Positions 35,001-42,660 of a stretch of 64,000 nt of DNA are shown here, one piece after another. The notes under the pieces were generated by a model. The model saw only the letters and a list, made by a program, of their open reading frames with translations. It did no database searches and was not told where the DNA came from. Position 1 is the stretch's first letter; every line of letters begins with the position of its first letter. The stretch comes from Gelidibacter salicanalis (GTDB lineage Bacteria > Bacteroidota > Bacteroidia > Flavobacteriales > Flavobacteriaceae). The stretch is from assembly GCF_007997285.1 (NCBI RefSeq), contig NZ_VORX01000007.1, forward strand, positions 1 to 64,000, given 5' to 3'. Both the position numbers and the translations under genes were made by a program.

Positions 35001-35896
35001 CAGGTGATTATTTAATCACCAGAACATGGACAGCGACAGATGCTTGTGGCAATGCTTCAACAGCATCACAAACCATCAATGTCATGGATACAACGGCGCC
35101 TAGTTTAGTTAATGCGTATGATACAGAAATTTCTATTGCTTGTGATAATATTCCAAGCGTCCCAGATTTAGTGTTTGAAGATGCTTGCTCTAATAACATT
35201 ACTGTCGTATTTGATGAATCTTCAACGGCTACTGAAGGTGTGGAGACTTATGTAATTACTAGAACTTGGACGGTATCTGATACTTGTGGTAATGATGCGG
35301 AATTTACGCAAGTAATTAATGTAAGCCCTACTATTGTCATATCTGCAATGGATACTGAATTGTGTAATGGAGATGACATCAGTTTCAATCTCTTCGATTT
35401 GTTCAGTGGAACTTACGATGCCAATGGAACTTGGTCAGTTGAAACTGGTAATGCAACCATTGATGGTAGCATCTTCAATCCTTACAATTTAGAATTGGGA
35501 ACTTACACCTTTAAATACACCTTGGCTGATGACTATTGTACATCTGAAACTTTTGTGAACATTACCTTACATGATGACTGTGTGGTGTTACCATGTGGTG
35601 CAGAGGATGTAATTATTTCGAGGGCAGTGACTACTTATTTGGATGGTAAGAATGATTTCTTCACAATCACTGGTGTCGAATCTTGTGGATTTACGGTAGA
35701 GTTACAAATATTCAACCGTTGGGGTGCTATGATTTACGAATCTAAAAACTACCAGAATGATTGGAATGGAACCTCTTCTAAAGCTTCAGTTGGTAATTCA
35801 AATTTTGTACCAACCGGAACATACTATTACGTCGTTAACCTAAAAAATAGTGGATTAGAGCCTTTTGCAGGTCCAATCTACGTTGCAACCAAATAA
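29090..35896 (+). CDS. Giant T9SS-exported adhesin with HYR-like repeats and gliding-motility C-terminal domain
   Basis: A 2268-residue cell-surface protein. The signal peptide covers residues 1-35. A region with IVYAGLYWTG and DUF11-like strands reaches about residue 700. A SprB-type repeat (ASCFDSNSGSLDISVAGGSG) begins near 873. About fourteen HYR/immunoglobulin-like repeats of 75-90 residues span roughly 1000-2070, each with VECG and ITRTWTATDACGN. The last 100 residues (GAEDVIISRAV, LQIFNRWGAMIYES, GTYYYVV) are the type-B T9SS sorting domain (CHU_C/TIGR04131). It probably acts as a SprB-like adhesin. Repeats are nearly identical at DNA level around 33.9 and 34.4 kb. Confidence 0.92.
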   Translation: MKKLYSEKIYNIKPILQLVLVTVFALAPTFFANAQVKVDFKPRASAFTPDKTIYNVKGDFTMLGNTNLTLVNYSDNSSNSEDMEYVDVDNDPSTWNSSAASLNLSDQISPECTNIVYAGLYWTGRSSGSTDFTITKDFETGNTISEKVTNTEQIFNGEAIPNTNYTLAITNTSSLTTYTFTSNGGGNTVKFYFNKGENDNKTTLKVSVNNGPQTEIALTSLSNASAILKSPYTIYTGSDFVLKVSRLEVFPENRAHLTVTFTDTYNETVERTKTFNKRKVSIKGPNASGYTQLMAKPTDIYYPSGFDNDIFSAYVDITDYVKTNGKNGLYHIADMALVEGDGDGIGYYGGWGMVVVYENSEMSWKDITVFDGHAFVDSSITQSYLLDVSGFNTTQQGPVKVKLGIMAGEGDRIIAGDYFKIRRNSDNIYTALEHGLNSASNFFNSSIQTPGNRIPYLLNNTGIDISMFDLDNADKAIINNNQTSAQFQYGSTQDTYAIFNITFAVDSYVPEAEGLLSVVEIQGSPATAPYVALPGDELLYNLDIRNKGTEPIKNAKVVIPIPFTSQFVPGSITFNEYDSLFEATAPYFDPNLGATGSIVWDIAYLPLDADINKLLASLRFKLKTTEDCSILVNSDCGPKVIILGGTISGTGATSGINFTLPLIQGYDDNGVCEGIPNTDPIVINIDAQQFILDNCSDISVSRDFLFCNLESNSIPVSEIAAQFPPGSLFYDTVPVTDASIQYNASNPFPATIGVTTYYAVPPGVTNCTYTLTIEVTKVTSSPSITNVTYCVGETANPLSAQASNPNYTVFYYADNNPNTVAQTSLTPDTSVTGTFTYYVSEGPAENCVNPNRTPLTVTVNDGLTITLQDQINASCFDSNSGSLDISVAGGSGDYTYVWEMNGTQVATTQDLRNAAAGTYVLTVSDANSNCTTTATFNITAETSSPIAITAPAAVDVVGCAETDITSALTYSETAVTISTSQFITEGGSITGDGINTVSYSDTTSGTCPLIVTRTFTVTDACNQTASGTQTFTIENTTPPKLVLPTAVKVECGTSLEPSATGIATVNEPCGTVDISYVDASVENCGATQVITRTWTATDACGNTSTGTQTITVSDTTAPTLTIPADATVECSESTDPDATGLATATDACGDVTLTYLDAAVDACGATQTITRTWTATDVCGNTVSAAQTINVVDTTAPVITAPADVTLECSGLSRMSDGGFGEATATDGCGNVVITFEDSAIAGCGNTQSITRTWTAIDECGNTSTTAQTITIVDTTPPTITAPEDAVVECSESTDPSATGVPDAFDACGAVSVTYVDADALDTCGNTKIIERTWTATDSCGLTTTATQFITILDTIAPIIDTAASNLVVECSVNGTDGALDVWLANNGGASASDACATDLTWTNNYDGSVSDCNEPITVIFTVADACGNASTTSATYTIIDTTAPVVTPAANFTAECGNDDTMKDFQNWLDTNGGATATDTCSAVIWTNTFTSLSEACNTSGTITFTATDGCGNTSSTTATYTISDTTAPVFAALPGETTIDCAVTPEFAQAVATDACGSEVGLTFEDIKTAGECEGAYTITRTWTATDACGNASTASQTINIQDITAPVIAALPGESTVECGVESNFAQATATDACGSEVTLTFADVKTESDSTGAYAITRTWTATDACGNASTASQTITVKNNTELVIAPLPAESTVDCGVEPSFAQAVAAGACGAEVTLTFEDVTTEGDCTGTYTITRTWTAKGANGKTATASQTINVVDTTAPVIAALPGESTVECGVEPNFAQATAMDACGSEVTLTFADVKTESDSTGAYAITRTWTATDACGNASTASQTINVKTNSEITIAALPAESTIECGAEPNFTQATATGSCGSEVTLTFTDVTTNGDCVGTYSITRTWTAMDANNNIATASQTINVQDNTAPVFAALPAETTVDCAVTPNFAQAIATDACGSEVTLTFVDVTSNGACAGDYLITRTWTATDACGNASTASQTINVMDTTAPSLVNAYDTEISIACDNIPSVPDLVFEDACSNNITVVFDESSTATEGVETYVITRTWTVSDTCGNDAEFTQVINVSPTIVISAMDTELCNGDDISFNLFDLFSGTYDANGTWSVETGNATIDGSIFNPYNLELGTYTFKYTLADDYCTSETFVNITLHDDCVVLPCGAEDVIISRAVTTYLDGKNDFFTITGVESCGFTVELQIFNRWGAMIYESKNYQNDWNGTSSKASVGNSNFVPTGTYYYVVNLKNSGLEPFAGPIYVATK
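33911..34612 (+). repeat. In-frame internal duplication inside the adhesin gene
   Basis: The segment 33911-34138 recurs at 34385-34612, exactly 474 bases (158 codons) downstream, with only a few base changes. It starts at GCTCCTGTTATCGCTGCG in both and continues through the TESDSTGAYAI coding part. The following half-units (34139-34384 and 34613-34860) are also related but more diverged. The unit duplicated is therefore two HYR-like repeats. Confidence 0.85.
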
Positions 35897-35906
35897 ATTT
35901 TAACCT

Positions 35907-36824
35907 ATGAAATTTTTAAAGTTTAACATCATCGTTTTCATACTGTTCACCAGCTGGGTGGGAGTTGCCCAACAACTACCACAGTTTACACAGTATATGT
36001 ATAATACCATTTCAATAAACCCGGCCTATGCGGGAAGTCGTGAGACCTTAAGTATGGTAGGCTTGCACAGAAGTCAATGGGTAGGCCTCGAAGGAGCGCC
36101 TACTACCCAAACACTCTCTGTACATGCGCCATTGCGTAATGAGAAGATTGGTTTAGGAATGTCATTTGTTAATGACGAACTCGGATACCAAAATTTCCAA
36201 TACGTTTATGCTGACTTTTCATACACCATACAAACAGGTCAGAATACCAAATTGGCTTTTGGTCTGAAAGCTGGGTTTACCGGATTTAGCCTTGACCCTG
36301 ATTTCAGGGAAGCTGAGTTTGATGATCCTGTCATTTATGGTTACGAAAACAGATGGAAACCAAATGTAGGTGCTGGTGCCTATTGGCATACTGATAAATG
36401 GTACCTCGGTCTTTCAGCGCCTCGATTATTAAACACGGATTATAATGGTGAGCAGGAGTTTGAAGCTTTAGAACGATTGAGCTACTATTTTACTGGAGGG
36501 TATGTATTCGATCTTGGTGCAATAACCAAATTTAAACCAGCATTTATGTTGAAAGCTACCAATGGCGCTCCATTATCTTTAGATTTAACTGCCAACTTTC
36601 TTTTCAATGAAGTATTTTGGATTGGTGGAGGATATCGAATTGATGAAAACACATCCGCATTAAGTGGAATTGCAGATTTTCAGGTATCTAAACAATTGCG
36701 TATAGGTTATGCTTATGAATATCCGTTCTCGGATTTAAGACCTTATACTAGTGGAACACATGAAATCCTGCTAATGTTCGAAATCTTTAAAAGTAAACGT
36801 ATTAAATCGCCTCGATACTTCTAA
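35907..36824 (+). CDS. PorP/SprF family T9SS membrane protein
   Basis: A 305-residue outer-membrane protein with a signal peptide (residues 1-21, ending GVAQ). The family hallmark QFTQYMYNTISINPAYAGSR is followed by beta-barrel strands ending in EILLMFEIF. SprF-like proteins are needed for secretion or surface display of the adhesin encoded next to them in gliding flavobacteria. It lies 10 bases after the adhesin stop and 11 before the OmpA-family gene, the usual SprB-SprF order. Confidence 0.92.
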   Translation: MKFLKFNIIVFILFTSWVGVAQQLPQFTQYMYNTISINPAYAGSRETLSMVGLHRSQWVGLEGAPTTQTLSVHAPLRNEKIGLGMSFVNDELGYQNFQYVYADFSYTIQTGQNTKLAFGLKAGFTGFSLDPDFREAEFDDPVIYGYENRWKPNVGAGAYWHTDKWYLGLSAPRLLNTDYNGEQEFEALERLSYYFTGGYVFDLGAITKFKPAFMLKATNGAPLSLDLTANFLFNEVFWIGGGYRIDENTSALSGIADFQVSKQLRIGYAYEYPFSDLRPYTSGTHEILLMFEIFKSKRIKSPRYF

Positions 36825-36835
36825 AACTTATAACT

Positions 36836-38743
36836 ATGAAAACAAAATTATTTATATTTCTTTTTGCGCTTAGTAGCACGTTCATGGTTGCTCAAAAAAA
36901 ATTGGCCGATAAATTCTTCGAGAATTTCGCCTATGTTAAAGCAACTGAACTCTACGAAGAAGCCGTCAAAAAAGGCGACAGTAGTGCCCATGTTTTAACC
37001 AGATTGGGAGATTGTTATTACAACAACTCAAAGTCTCAAGAAGCTGCTTTGTGGTATGGTAAAGCTCTAAACAAGTACAACTCAATTAATCCAGAATACA
37101 TTTTCAAATACATTCAGAGTTTAAGAAGTATTGGAAATTATGTTGAGGCGGACAAATGGTTGGTGAAGTTTAAAGAAATCCAATCCGGAGACAGTCGTGT
37201 GAAAAACTTTGACGCCAATAATTTAGACATCTATGAAGAGTTAGCCTCCACCGAGGACGTAGTGGTTGAAATTGAAAATTTGGCTTTCAATACGCCCTTC
37301 TCTGATTTTGGTGGCTATACCGCCAATGGGAACATGTACTTCGCCTCCTCCAGGCATGCCGACTTGAAAAAAAATTACGGATGGAATGACGAACCTTTCT
37401 TAGATCTTTTTGTTGTTTCGGTAACCGATAATGAAGGTAAAAAGGAATATGGCGAACCTGATTTTATAAAATCATCGAAAATCAACACTGCTTACCATGA
37501 AGCTTCAGTGGCGATTACAAATGATGGCCAAACCATCTACTTTACGAGAGATAATGTTGACAAAAGAAATAAATTGGATTATGACCGTAAAGGCACATCA
37601 CATTTAAAACTTTATAAGGCTAGCTTACAGGAAGATCAATGGGAAGCTATTGTAGAACTTCCTTTTAATGATGATTATTTTTCTAATGGCCACCCTACTT
37701 TAAGTCCAGATAACACAAAACTCTATTTTGTATCTGATCGCGAGGGCGGATTGGGTCAAACCGATATTTATGTGGTGGATATTTTAGAAGATGGGAAATA
37801 CGGCCAACCTAAAAATCTAGGCCCTAAAGTAAATACTGAAGGCCGTGAAATGTTTCCTTTTATAGCTAAAGACAGTACCTTCTATTTTTCGTCTGATGGG
37901 TATTTAAATTTAGGCCTTTTAGACATCTATAAGTCGAACATCCTAAAAGATGACAATGCCGAACCAGAAAATTTAGGAGCGCCTTATAATAGTGGATACG
38001 ATGATTTCGCCTTCTTTAAAAACGATAGTAACGATACAGGATACTTTTCTTCTAACAGACCAGGCGGAAAAGGTAGCGATGACATTTATGGTTTTAACGC
38101 TGAACCATGTCAGCAAAAAATTGAAGGCATCGCCAGAGATGCAAAAACAAATGAGGTTCTTGCTGGCGTTGAAGTAAAATTGATTAACAGCTCAGGGAAA
38201 ATTATCTCGACCGTTATTACGACTGTTACAGGGGCATATGAATTTGATGCTGATTGTGATAAAAGCTATACAGTGTTAGGTAGTAAAAAAGATTATAAGG
38301 ACGACCTTAAGAAAGTGGTTACCTCTTTTGAAGATGGAAAGGTTAACAAAGCAGATCTTTACTTAATCCCGTTAATTGATAACAACCAAATTGTCATCAA
38401 TCCTATCTTCTTTGATTTCGATAAATGGAACATCAGAACAGATGCTGAGTATGAATTAGAGCATATCGTTGATGTGATGAGAGAACATCCTGAAATGGTG
38501 ATTAAAATTGAATCCCATACGGACAGTAGAGGAAGTGATAGCTACAATATGAAATTATCTGACCGCAGAGCAAAATCGACCAGAGATTATATTCTATCTC
38601 GTGGCATTACGGCTGAACGTATTGAAAGTGCTATCGGATACGGAGAATCTCAATTGTTGAACAAATGTTCTAACGGCGTTAAATGTAGCTCAGAAGAACA
38701 TCAATTGAACAGGCGTTCATACTTCTACATCTTAAAAAGATAA
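36836..38743 (+). CDS. OmpA-family protein with TPR, PD40 and carboxypeptidase-regulatory-like domains
   Basis: A 635-residue envelope protein with a signal peptide (residues 1-19). TPR-like helices follow at about 25-130, then WD40-like PD40 beta-propeller repeats (about 150-420, FVSDREGGLGQTDIYVV and FSSNRPGGKGSDDIYG), a carboxypeptidase-regulatory-like beta-sandwich (about 425-505), and a C-terminal OmpA peptidoglycan-binding domain (about 520-635, SHTDSRGSDSYNMKLSDRRA). This architecture resembles PorE-type T9SS proteins that tie the machinery to peptidoglycan. It is last in the adhesin operon and is followed by a strong terminator. Confidence 0.9.
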   Translation: MKTKLFIFLFALSSTFMVAQKKLADKFFENFAYVKATELYEEAVKKGDSSAHVLTRLGDCYYNNSKSQEAALWYGKALNKYNSINPEYIFKYIQSLRSIGNYVEADKWLVKFKEIQSGDSRVKNFDANNLDIYEELASTEDVVVEIENLAFNTPFSDFGGYTANGNMYFASSRHADLKKNYGWNDEPFLDLFVVSVTDNEGKKEYGEPDFIKSSKINTAYHEASVAITNDGQTIYFTRDNVDKRNKLDYDRKGTSHLKLYKASLQEDQWEAIVELPFNDDYFSNGHPTLSPDNTKLYFVSDREGGLGQTDIYVVDILEDGKYGQPKNLGPKVNTEGREMFPFIAKDSTFYFSSDGYLNLGLLDIYKSNILKDDNAEPENLGAPYNSGYDDFAFFKNDSNDTGYFSSNRPGGKGSDDIYGFNAEPCQQKIEGIARDAKTNEVLAGVEVKLINSSGKIISTVITTVTGAYEFDADCDKSYTVLGSKKDYKDDLKKVVTSFEDGKVNKADLYLIPLIDNNQIVINPIFFDFDKWNIRTDAEYELEHIVDVMREHPEMVIKIESHTDSRGSDSYNMKLSDRRAKSTRDYILSRGITAERIESAIGYGESQLLNKCSNGVKCSSEEHQLNRRSYFYILKR

Positions 38744-38764
38744 CCAAAAATTTAAATTTTAGAG

Positions 38765-38797
38765 AAAAAAGCAGACTGAGGAGTCTGCTTTTTTTGT
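38765..38797 (+). terminator. Intrinsic terminator of the T9SS adhesin operon
   Basis: GCAGACT (38771-38777) and AGTCTGC (38782-38788) form a stem preceded by six A and followed by seven T. It starts about 22 bases after the OmpA-family stop. Confidence 0.88.
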
Positions 38798-38983
38798 TTT
38801 GCATTGTCAGGTTTAAGTGTATTTAACAATTATGTATTAAAGCAGTATTAGAACTTTTCCTTAATCGAACAGGAAAAATTAATAGGAAAGATGGTAGAAA
38901 TTTGTTAGCTTCAATAAAAATGTAATCCGCTGCTGATCATCACCTATTTTGTCAGTGGTCCAAATTTTTAAATTCTAGAAACA

Positions 38984-39319
38984 ATGAAATTATTCATCTT
39001 CTCAATAGTGCTCATATTACCTATTTCAGCCTTAGGCCAAAACGATTTTGACATTAAAAACTTAGCGACTAAAGGTGTCGCACATGACATTAAAATTGAA
39101 AAACAGTTTATAAGAAAACCTTCAACTCAATTGTTAAGAGGCTTGGAAACTACCTTAGTAAATGATATAAAAAAGGAAATACATGTTCTGAAATACGATC
39201 TAATTAACACGACTAAGTTGTCATTAACCTTAAAAAAAGATCACTTTTCTTATTTCCTGGATGAGCCTGCTTTGGACAAGATGTTATTGGAAGTCGGAAC
39301 TTTGAAAGACTGTAAATAG
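38984..39319 (+). CDS. Small exported protein, function unknown
   Basis: A 111-residue protein with a signal peptide (residues 1-18, ending ALGQ). The mature part is basic, with repeated Lys/Leu patterns (KEIHVLKYDLINTTKLSLTL) and one Cys near the C terminus. No family is recognised. It stands alone after the adhesin operon terminator. No clear promoter is seen in the 240-base upstream gap. Confidence 0.5.
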   Translation: MKLFIFSIVLILPISALGQNDFDIKNLATKGVAHDIKIEKQFIRKPSTQLLRGLETTLVNDIKKEIHVLKYDLINTTKLSLTLKKDHFSYFLDEPALDKMLLEVGTLKDCK

Positions 39320-39367
39320 AACTTTAGAAAAACAACTGTACAGAAGAGCTATTTAAAAAACAGATAG

Positions 39368-39386
39368 AAGGCATCTGATGCCTTCG
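39368..39386. other. Short hairpin after the small exported protein gene
   Basis: GAAGGCAT and ATGCCTTC pair with a 3-base loop, followed by GTC and eight A. There is no T run on +, so it is not a standard + strand terminator. On minus it lacks a following T run as well. Its role is unclear. Confidence 0.35.
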
Positions 39387-39508
39387 TCAAAAAAAAGGAT
39401 CAAATCTAGAAATTTTGGGATTTTAAGATTACGCAATAATTGGGATGAAGTCCAAAAGTTGTCGGAATTACACACTCTGTCATCACATTCCAATCTGTCA
39501 CTTTACAG

Positions 39509-39543
39509 CACAAAAAAACCACTCAGGGAGGAGTGGTTCTTTT
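39509..39543 (-). terminator. Terminator of the CAP-domain lipoprotein gene
   Basis: AACCACTC and GAGTGGTT form an 8-bp stem. Read on minus it is followed by seven T (seven A on +, 39512-39518). It lies about 32 bases beyond the stop of the minus-strand gene. Confidence 0.75.
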
Positions 39544-39574
39544 CAAAATAACTAACTTAAAAATCAATTGTCTA

Positions 39575-40066
39575 CTATCGTTTAATGAAGATATTGGTAA
39601 AATACCATTTACCTTCAGAATTTTTTTCTGCTGAGATATCAAAATCTGTAAAATCGCCTTCTATTATGGCTTTATGCCCAGGGCTATTTAACCATGCATT
39701 AACCACAGTTTCTGCTGAATTGTACGCGTAAGCAACATTTTCCGAAACCTTTATCGCCGCTGCATTTTCTACCAAACGTTCTTTACGCTCAAAAAAATTA
39801 TCGTGGCTCACTTGATTGATGGAGACCATATAGTCCGTGTGTGTAAATGCTACAGATTTTATAACACTTAAATATTTTAGTGGTGCTAATGATAATTCAA
39901 TTCTGTGGTTATTGATCAGCTCTAAAATTTCTACCTCGATAATTTTGGTAGCTGGAGCAATCAGAACAGTTTGATCAAGACTTGTATCATCACTAACCTC
40001 TGATGAACATGAAAATGTTAATACAGCTAATAAGGCCAAGAATGGTAGATATAGTTTGCGTTTCAT
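39575..40066 (-). CDS. CAP (SCP/YkwD-like) domain lipoprotein
   Basis: A 163-residue lipoprotein with lipobox LTFSC (Cys20). A CAP domain follows, with EILELINNHRIELSLAPLKY at the start, VAFTHTDYM with the cavity His, SHDNFFERK with the second His, VSENVAYAY, and WLNSPGHKAIIEGDF at the end. Bacterial CAP proteins are exported and bind or process lipids or peptidoglycan; the activity here is unknown. The gene is monocistronic, with a clear terminator. Confidence 0.82.
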   Translation of the reverse strand: MKRKLYLPFLALLAVLTFSCSSEVSDDTSLDQTVLIAPATKIIEVEILELINNHRIELSLAPLKYLSVIKSVAFTHTDYMVSINQVSHDNFFERKERLVENAAAIKVSENVAYAYNSAETVVNAWLNSPGHKAIIEGDFTDFDISAEKNSEGKWYFTNIFIKR

Positions 40067-40462
40067 AGGTGAGCTAATTGGGTTTGGTGGAGCTAAATTA
40101 GACGACTATATGAGAACAACTGTTAAATAAATGTTAAAATCGGTGAAAAACATACACTTAATCGATTTTATAGGTCAATCATCGATGAAATACACGTTAA
40201 GGAGTGTTAATTTGACTTTTCGTCGTTGAAATCAGCTCTTAAACGTCAACAAAAATGTCATCTGAGATAACTATTTTAAGATATCTTAAGATATGTTCTT
40301 AAAATTTATGAAACGATCGTAATTTTGGGATCAGGGGAATCATAGCGAAATCATTCCAAACCTAAGTAAAGTCAGATGTAAAACTTTCGATAATTATCTA
40401 AAATAAAAAGAAGTGGTGTTTCTTGCTCTCAGCAAGGTAGTCCTTTGTAAAATATAGTTAAC
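40067..40462. other. Non-coding stretch with a perfect palindrome
   Basis: There is no credible gene in these 396 bases. It contains TTAAGATATCTTAA (40276-40289), a perfect 14-base palindrome that overlaps further TTAAG/CTTAA elements up to 40301. It also holds the probable promoter of the CAP gene close to 40093-40100 (TAATTTAG on minus, seven of eight to TANNTTTG). Confidence 0.45.
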
Positions 40463-41110
40463 TTAGGGTGCCAAACGCTCCATTACCCAATCAAATTCGG
40501 CATTTAAAGTAAACCGTATCCTGTCGTGCAACCTATTAGGGCGACCTTGCCAGAACTCCATAGAAATTGGCTTAACTATAAATCCTCCCCAATGCTCTGG
40601 TCGGGGAATCTCTTTAGACTCAAATTCTGCTTCAAGTTGTCGCAGGTTATCTTCAAGAACTTTTCTGTTAGCTACCACGTCACTTTGATGGGATACTAAT
40701 GCCCCTAATTGGCTGCCGCGAGGGCGCGATTCAAAATACCCATCGCTCATATTTGGAGCAATTTTTTCAGCTATCCCTTTAATGATGACCTGACGTTCAG
40801 CCTTTGGCCAAAAAAAAGATAAACATAGTTTAGGATTGTGCAGGATGGCCTTTCCTTTTTCACTTTCATAATTGGTATAAAAGATAAAACCTTCATAAGT
40901 AAATTTTTTAAGCAGCACTACCCTACTTTTAGGAAAACCGTCTAAGCCCAATGTTGAAAGGGTCATGGCGTTGGTTTCTCCTTCATTAAAATTAGTGTCC
41001 ACCTCGTGAAACCATTTTTGAAACACCTCTAACGGATTGTCGCTAATATTAGATTCTAACAATTCCTGTTTCTCGTAAGATTTTCGGTAATTCCCTAAGT
41101 CTGTATTCAT
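40463..41110 (-). CDS. pdxH: Pyridoxamine/pyridoxine 5'-phosphate oxidase
   Basis: A 215-residue FMN enzyme that makes pyridoxal 5'-phosphate. Signatures are MTLSTLGLDGFPKSRVVLLK, FYTNYESEKGKAI (FMN site), ESRPRGSQLGALVSHQS, and the substrate-binding C terminus EFWQGRPNRLHDRI (about residues 185-198). Its length matches E. coli PdxH (218). It is alone on the minus strand, 147 bases upstream of the rnz end. Confidence 0.93.
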   Translation of the reverse strand: MNTDLGNYRKSYEKQELLESNISDNPLEVFQKWFHEVDTNFNEGETNAMTLSTLGLDGFPKSRVVLLKKFTYEGFIFYTNYESEKGKAILHNPKLCLSFFWPKAERQVIIKGIAEKIAPNMSDGYFESRPRGSQLGALVSHQSDVVANRKVLEDNLRQLEAEFESKEIPRPEHWGGFIVKPISMEFWQGRPNRLHDRIRFTLNAEFDWVMERLAP

Positions 41111-41257
41111 GTGTGCTAACTTTAAATTAAAGGAAATGTGTGTATTTTATGGAAGCGTAATCGGCTATAAATTTAAGCAAAATATGGTTAGCACATCCGT
41201 ACAGATTTCAGAATGACCCACTCATTCAGAAATTAAGAAAGACATTGCGAATTGCAA

Positions 41258-42166
41258 CTACTCAAAATTGAAAAATTTCCCGTCTTTGGCAAGCTTTACC
41301 GGTTTAAAGATGGTTTCTGCTTCTTGCTTAAATTCATTCAAATCGTCGTAACGCGTGGAATAATGACCTAAAATAAGGGTTTTTGCATTGGCCATTTTTG
41401 CTATTGTTGCAGCCTCCTTAGCCGTTGAATGCTTAGTCTTTGGTGCTAAGTGTCCGTGTTTTTCTAAAAAAGTCGATTCGTGATAGAGCACATCAACGTC
41501 TTTTATAATAGGTACAATGCTTTCCTTATATGCCGTGTCACTGCAAAATGCGTAACTTTTTGGTGGGTTTGGCGCTGTTGTTACTTTCTTATGATCAATG
41601 AGTACGCCGTCATTATTTAATACATCATGACCTTGTTTTAACTTATTGTAGTACGCGATATCAATATTAGCTTCAATGACTGCAGGCATATTTAAATGGC
41701 GATCACCTTCTTTCTCCTTAAATAAAAATCCGTTGGTATAGATCCGATGGTCTAAAGGAATGGTCCACACTTCAACTTTTTCATCTTCAAAGATAAGCTC
41801 TGAAGTGTCAGAAGTCAATTCATGAAAATAGAGCGGGTAATTGGTCCAAGAATCTGCCAATTTCATTTGTAACGTAATGACTTCCTTCAATCCCTTTGGA
41901 CAATGGATATGTAATTCTGTTTCACGCGTTAACAGTCGAAATGTAGAAATCAATCCGACCAGTCCAAAAAAATGATCGCCGTGCAAATGGGAAATAAAAA
42001 TATGTTTGATACGGGCAAACTTAATTTTATTGCGGCGTAACTCTACCTGTGTGCCTTCACCACAATCAATCAAGAACAGATGATTATTGATCTCTAAAAC
42101 CTGAGCCGTAGGATTGGTATCCCTTCTTGGAGTGGCGCTGAAGCACCCGAGTATGTTGAGTTTCAT
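41258..42166 (-). CDS. rnz: Ribonuclease Z
   Basis: A 302-residue metallo-beta-lactamase-fold endonuclease for tRNA 3' processing. It has LIDCGEGTQVELRR (about residues 33-46) and the zinc motif SHLHGDHFFGL (HxHxDH). FCSDTAY and YHESTF follow, then the downstream histidines in KHSTAKEAA and LILGHYSTRY. The length is standard for the short form. Its start is 150 bases from the next upstream gene, which encodes a STAS-like protein. Confidence 0.93.
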   Translation of the reverse strand: MKLNILGCFSATPRRDTNPTAQVLEINNHLFLIDCGEGTQVELRRNKIKFARIKHIFISHLHGDHFFGLVGLISTFRLLTRETELHIHCPKGLKEVITLQMKLADSWTNYPLYFHELTSDTSELIFEDEKVEVWTIPLDHRIYTNGFLFKEKEGDRHLNMPAVIEANIDIAYYNKLKQGHDVLNNDGVLIDHKKVTTAPNPPKSYAFCSDTAYKESIVPIIKDVDVLYHESTFLEKHGHLAPKTKHSTAKEAATIAKMANAKTLILGHYSTRYDDLNEFKQEAETIFKPVKLAKDGKFFNFE

Positions 42167-42316
42167 GTTATAAGTTTAGAGGTAGGAGTTGATGACACGC
42201 TGATGTCTGATATGAAAAATTTTAAGTTTATGAATTTGGAACCGGTCCCATAGAAATTTTGAGGCCTTTACACTAAGTACATCTAAACTTTGAACTCCTC
42301 AACCTATAACCTAATT

Positions 42317-42649
42317 TTAGATGCCTAAATCGCGCTCCATCTCTTCCATTTCAATAAGATCATACGCTTCTTTAAGCGTCGGAACCACCATAATCTCGTC
42401 TGGTGTTTCTTCAATATTGATTTTATTCGTCACAATTACAAAGGAATGTTTGGCGCGACGGTGCATGTTGGACAGTTCTAAAAACTCGATAATATCTTGT
42501 AAACTTACGTCGCGAATCACGGATAAATTTATAATGACATCATCGTTTTTAAATTTTGGATACGTTGCTTGAAGTTTTTTTACCAATTCTACAATGGTAC
42601 TTTTTTCTTGCGTTATAAGGGTGATGTTATTGTCTTTGTCAAAAAGCAT
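42317..42649 (-). CDS. STAS-like small protein
   Basis: A 110-residue protein with a beta-alpha-beta-alpha order typical of STAS-like domains. DDVIINLSVIRDVSLQDIIEFL (about residues 36-57) is the core strand-loop-helix, and KHSFVIVTNKI is a second strand. It ends with an acidic helix (LIEMEEMERDLGI). No phosphorylatable Ser in the usual DxSG motif is visible. It lies between pyrB (11 bases) and rnz (150 bases) on the minus strand. The function is unknown. Confidence 0.65.
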   Translation of the reverse strand: MLFDKDNNITLITQEKSTIVELVKKLQATYPKFKNDDVIINLSVIRDVSLQDIIEFLELSNMHRRAKHSFVIVTNKINIEETPDEIMVVPTLKEAYDLIEMEEMERDLGI

Positions 42650-42660
42650 AGCTGTGTGTT

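Noticed and set aside
31774-35199. Several long minus-strand open frames inside the adhesin gene
   Set aside because: They mirror the repeated DACGN/TWTA codons of the + strand gene and repeat with its period. They are shadows of the real frame.
41112-41195. Inverted repeat TGTGCTAAC / GTTAGCACA between pdxH and rnz
   Set aside because: The 9-base arms are 66 bases apart and not supported by any promoter or repeat context; probably chance.
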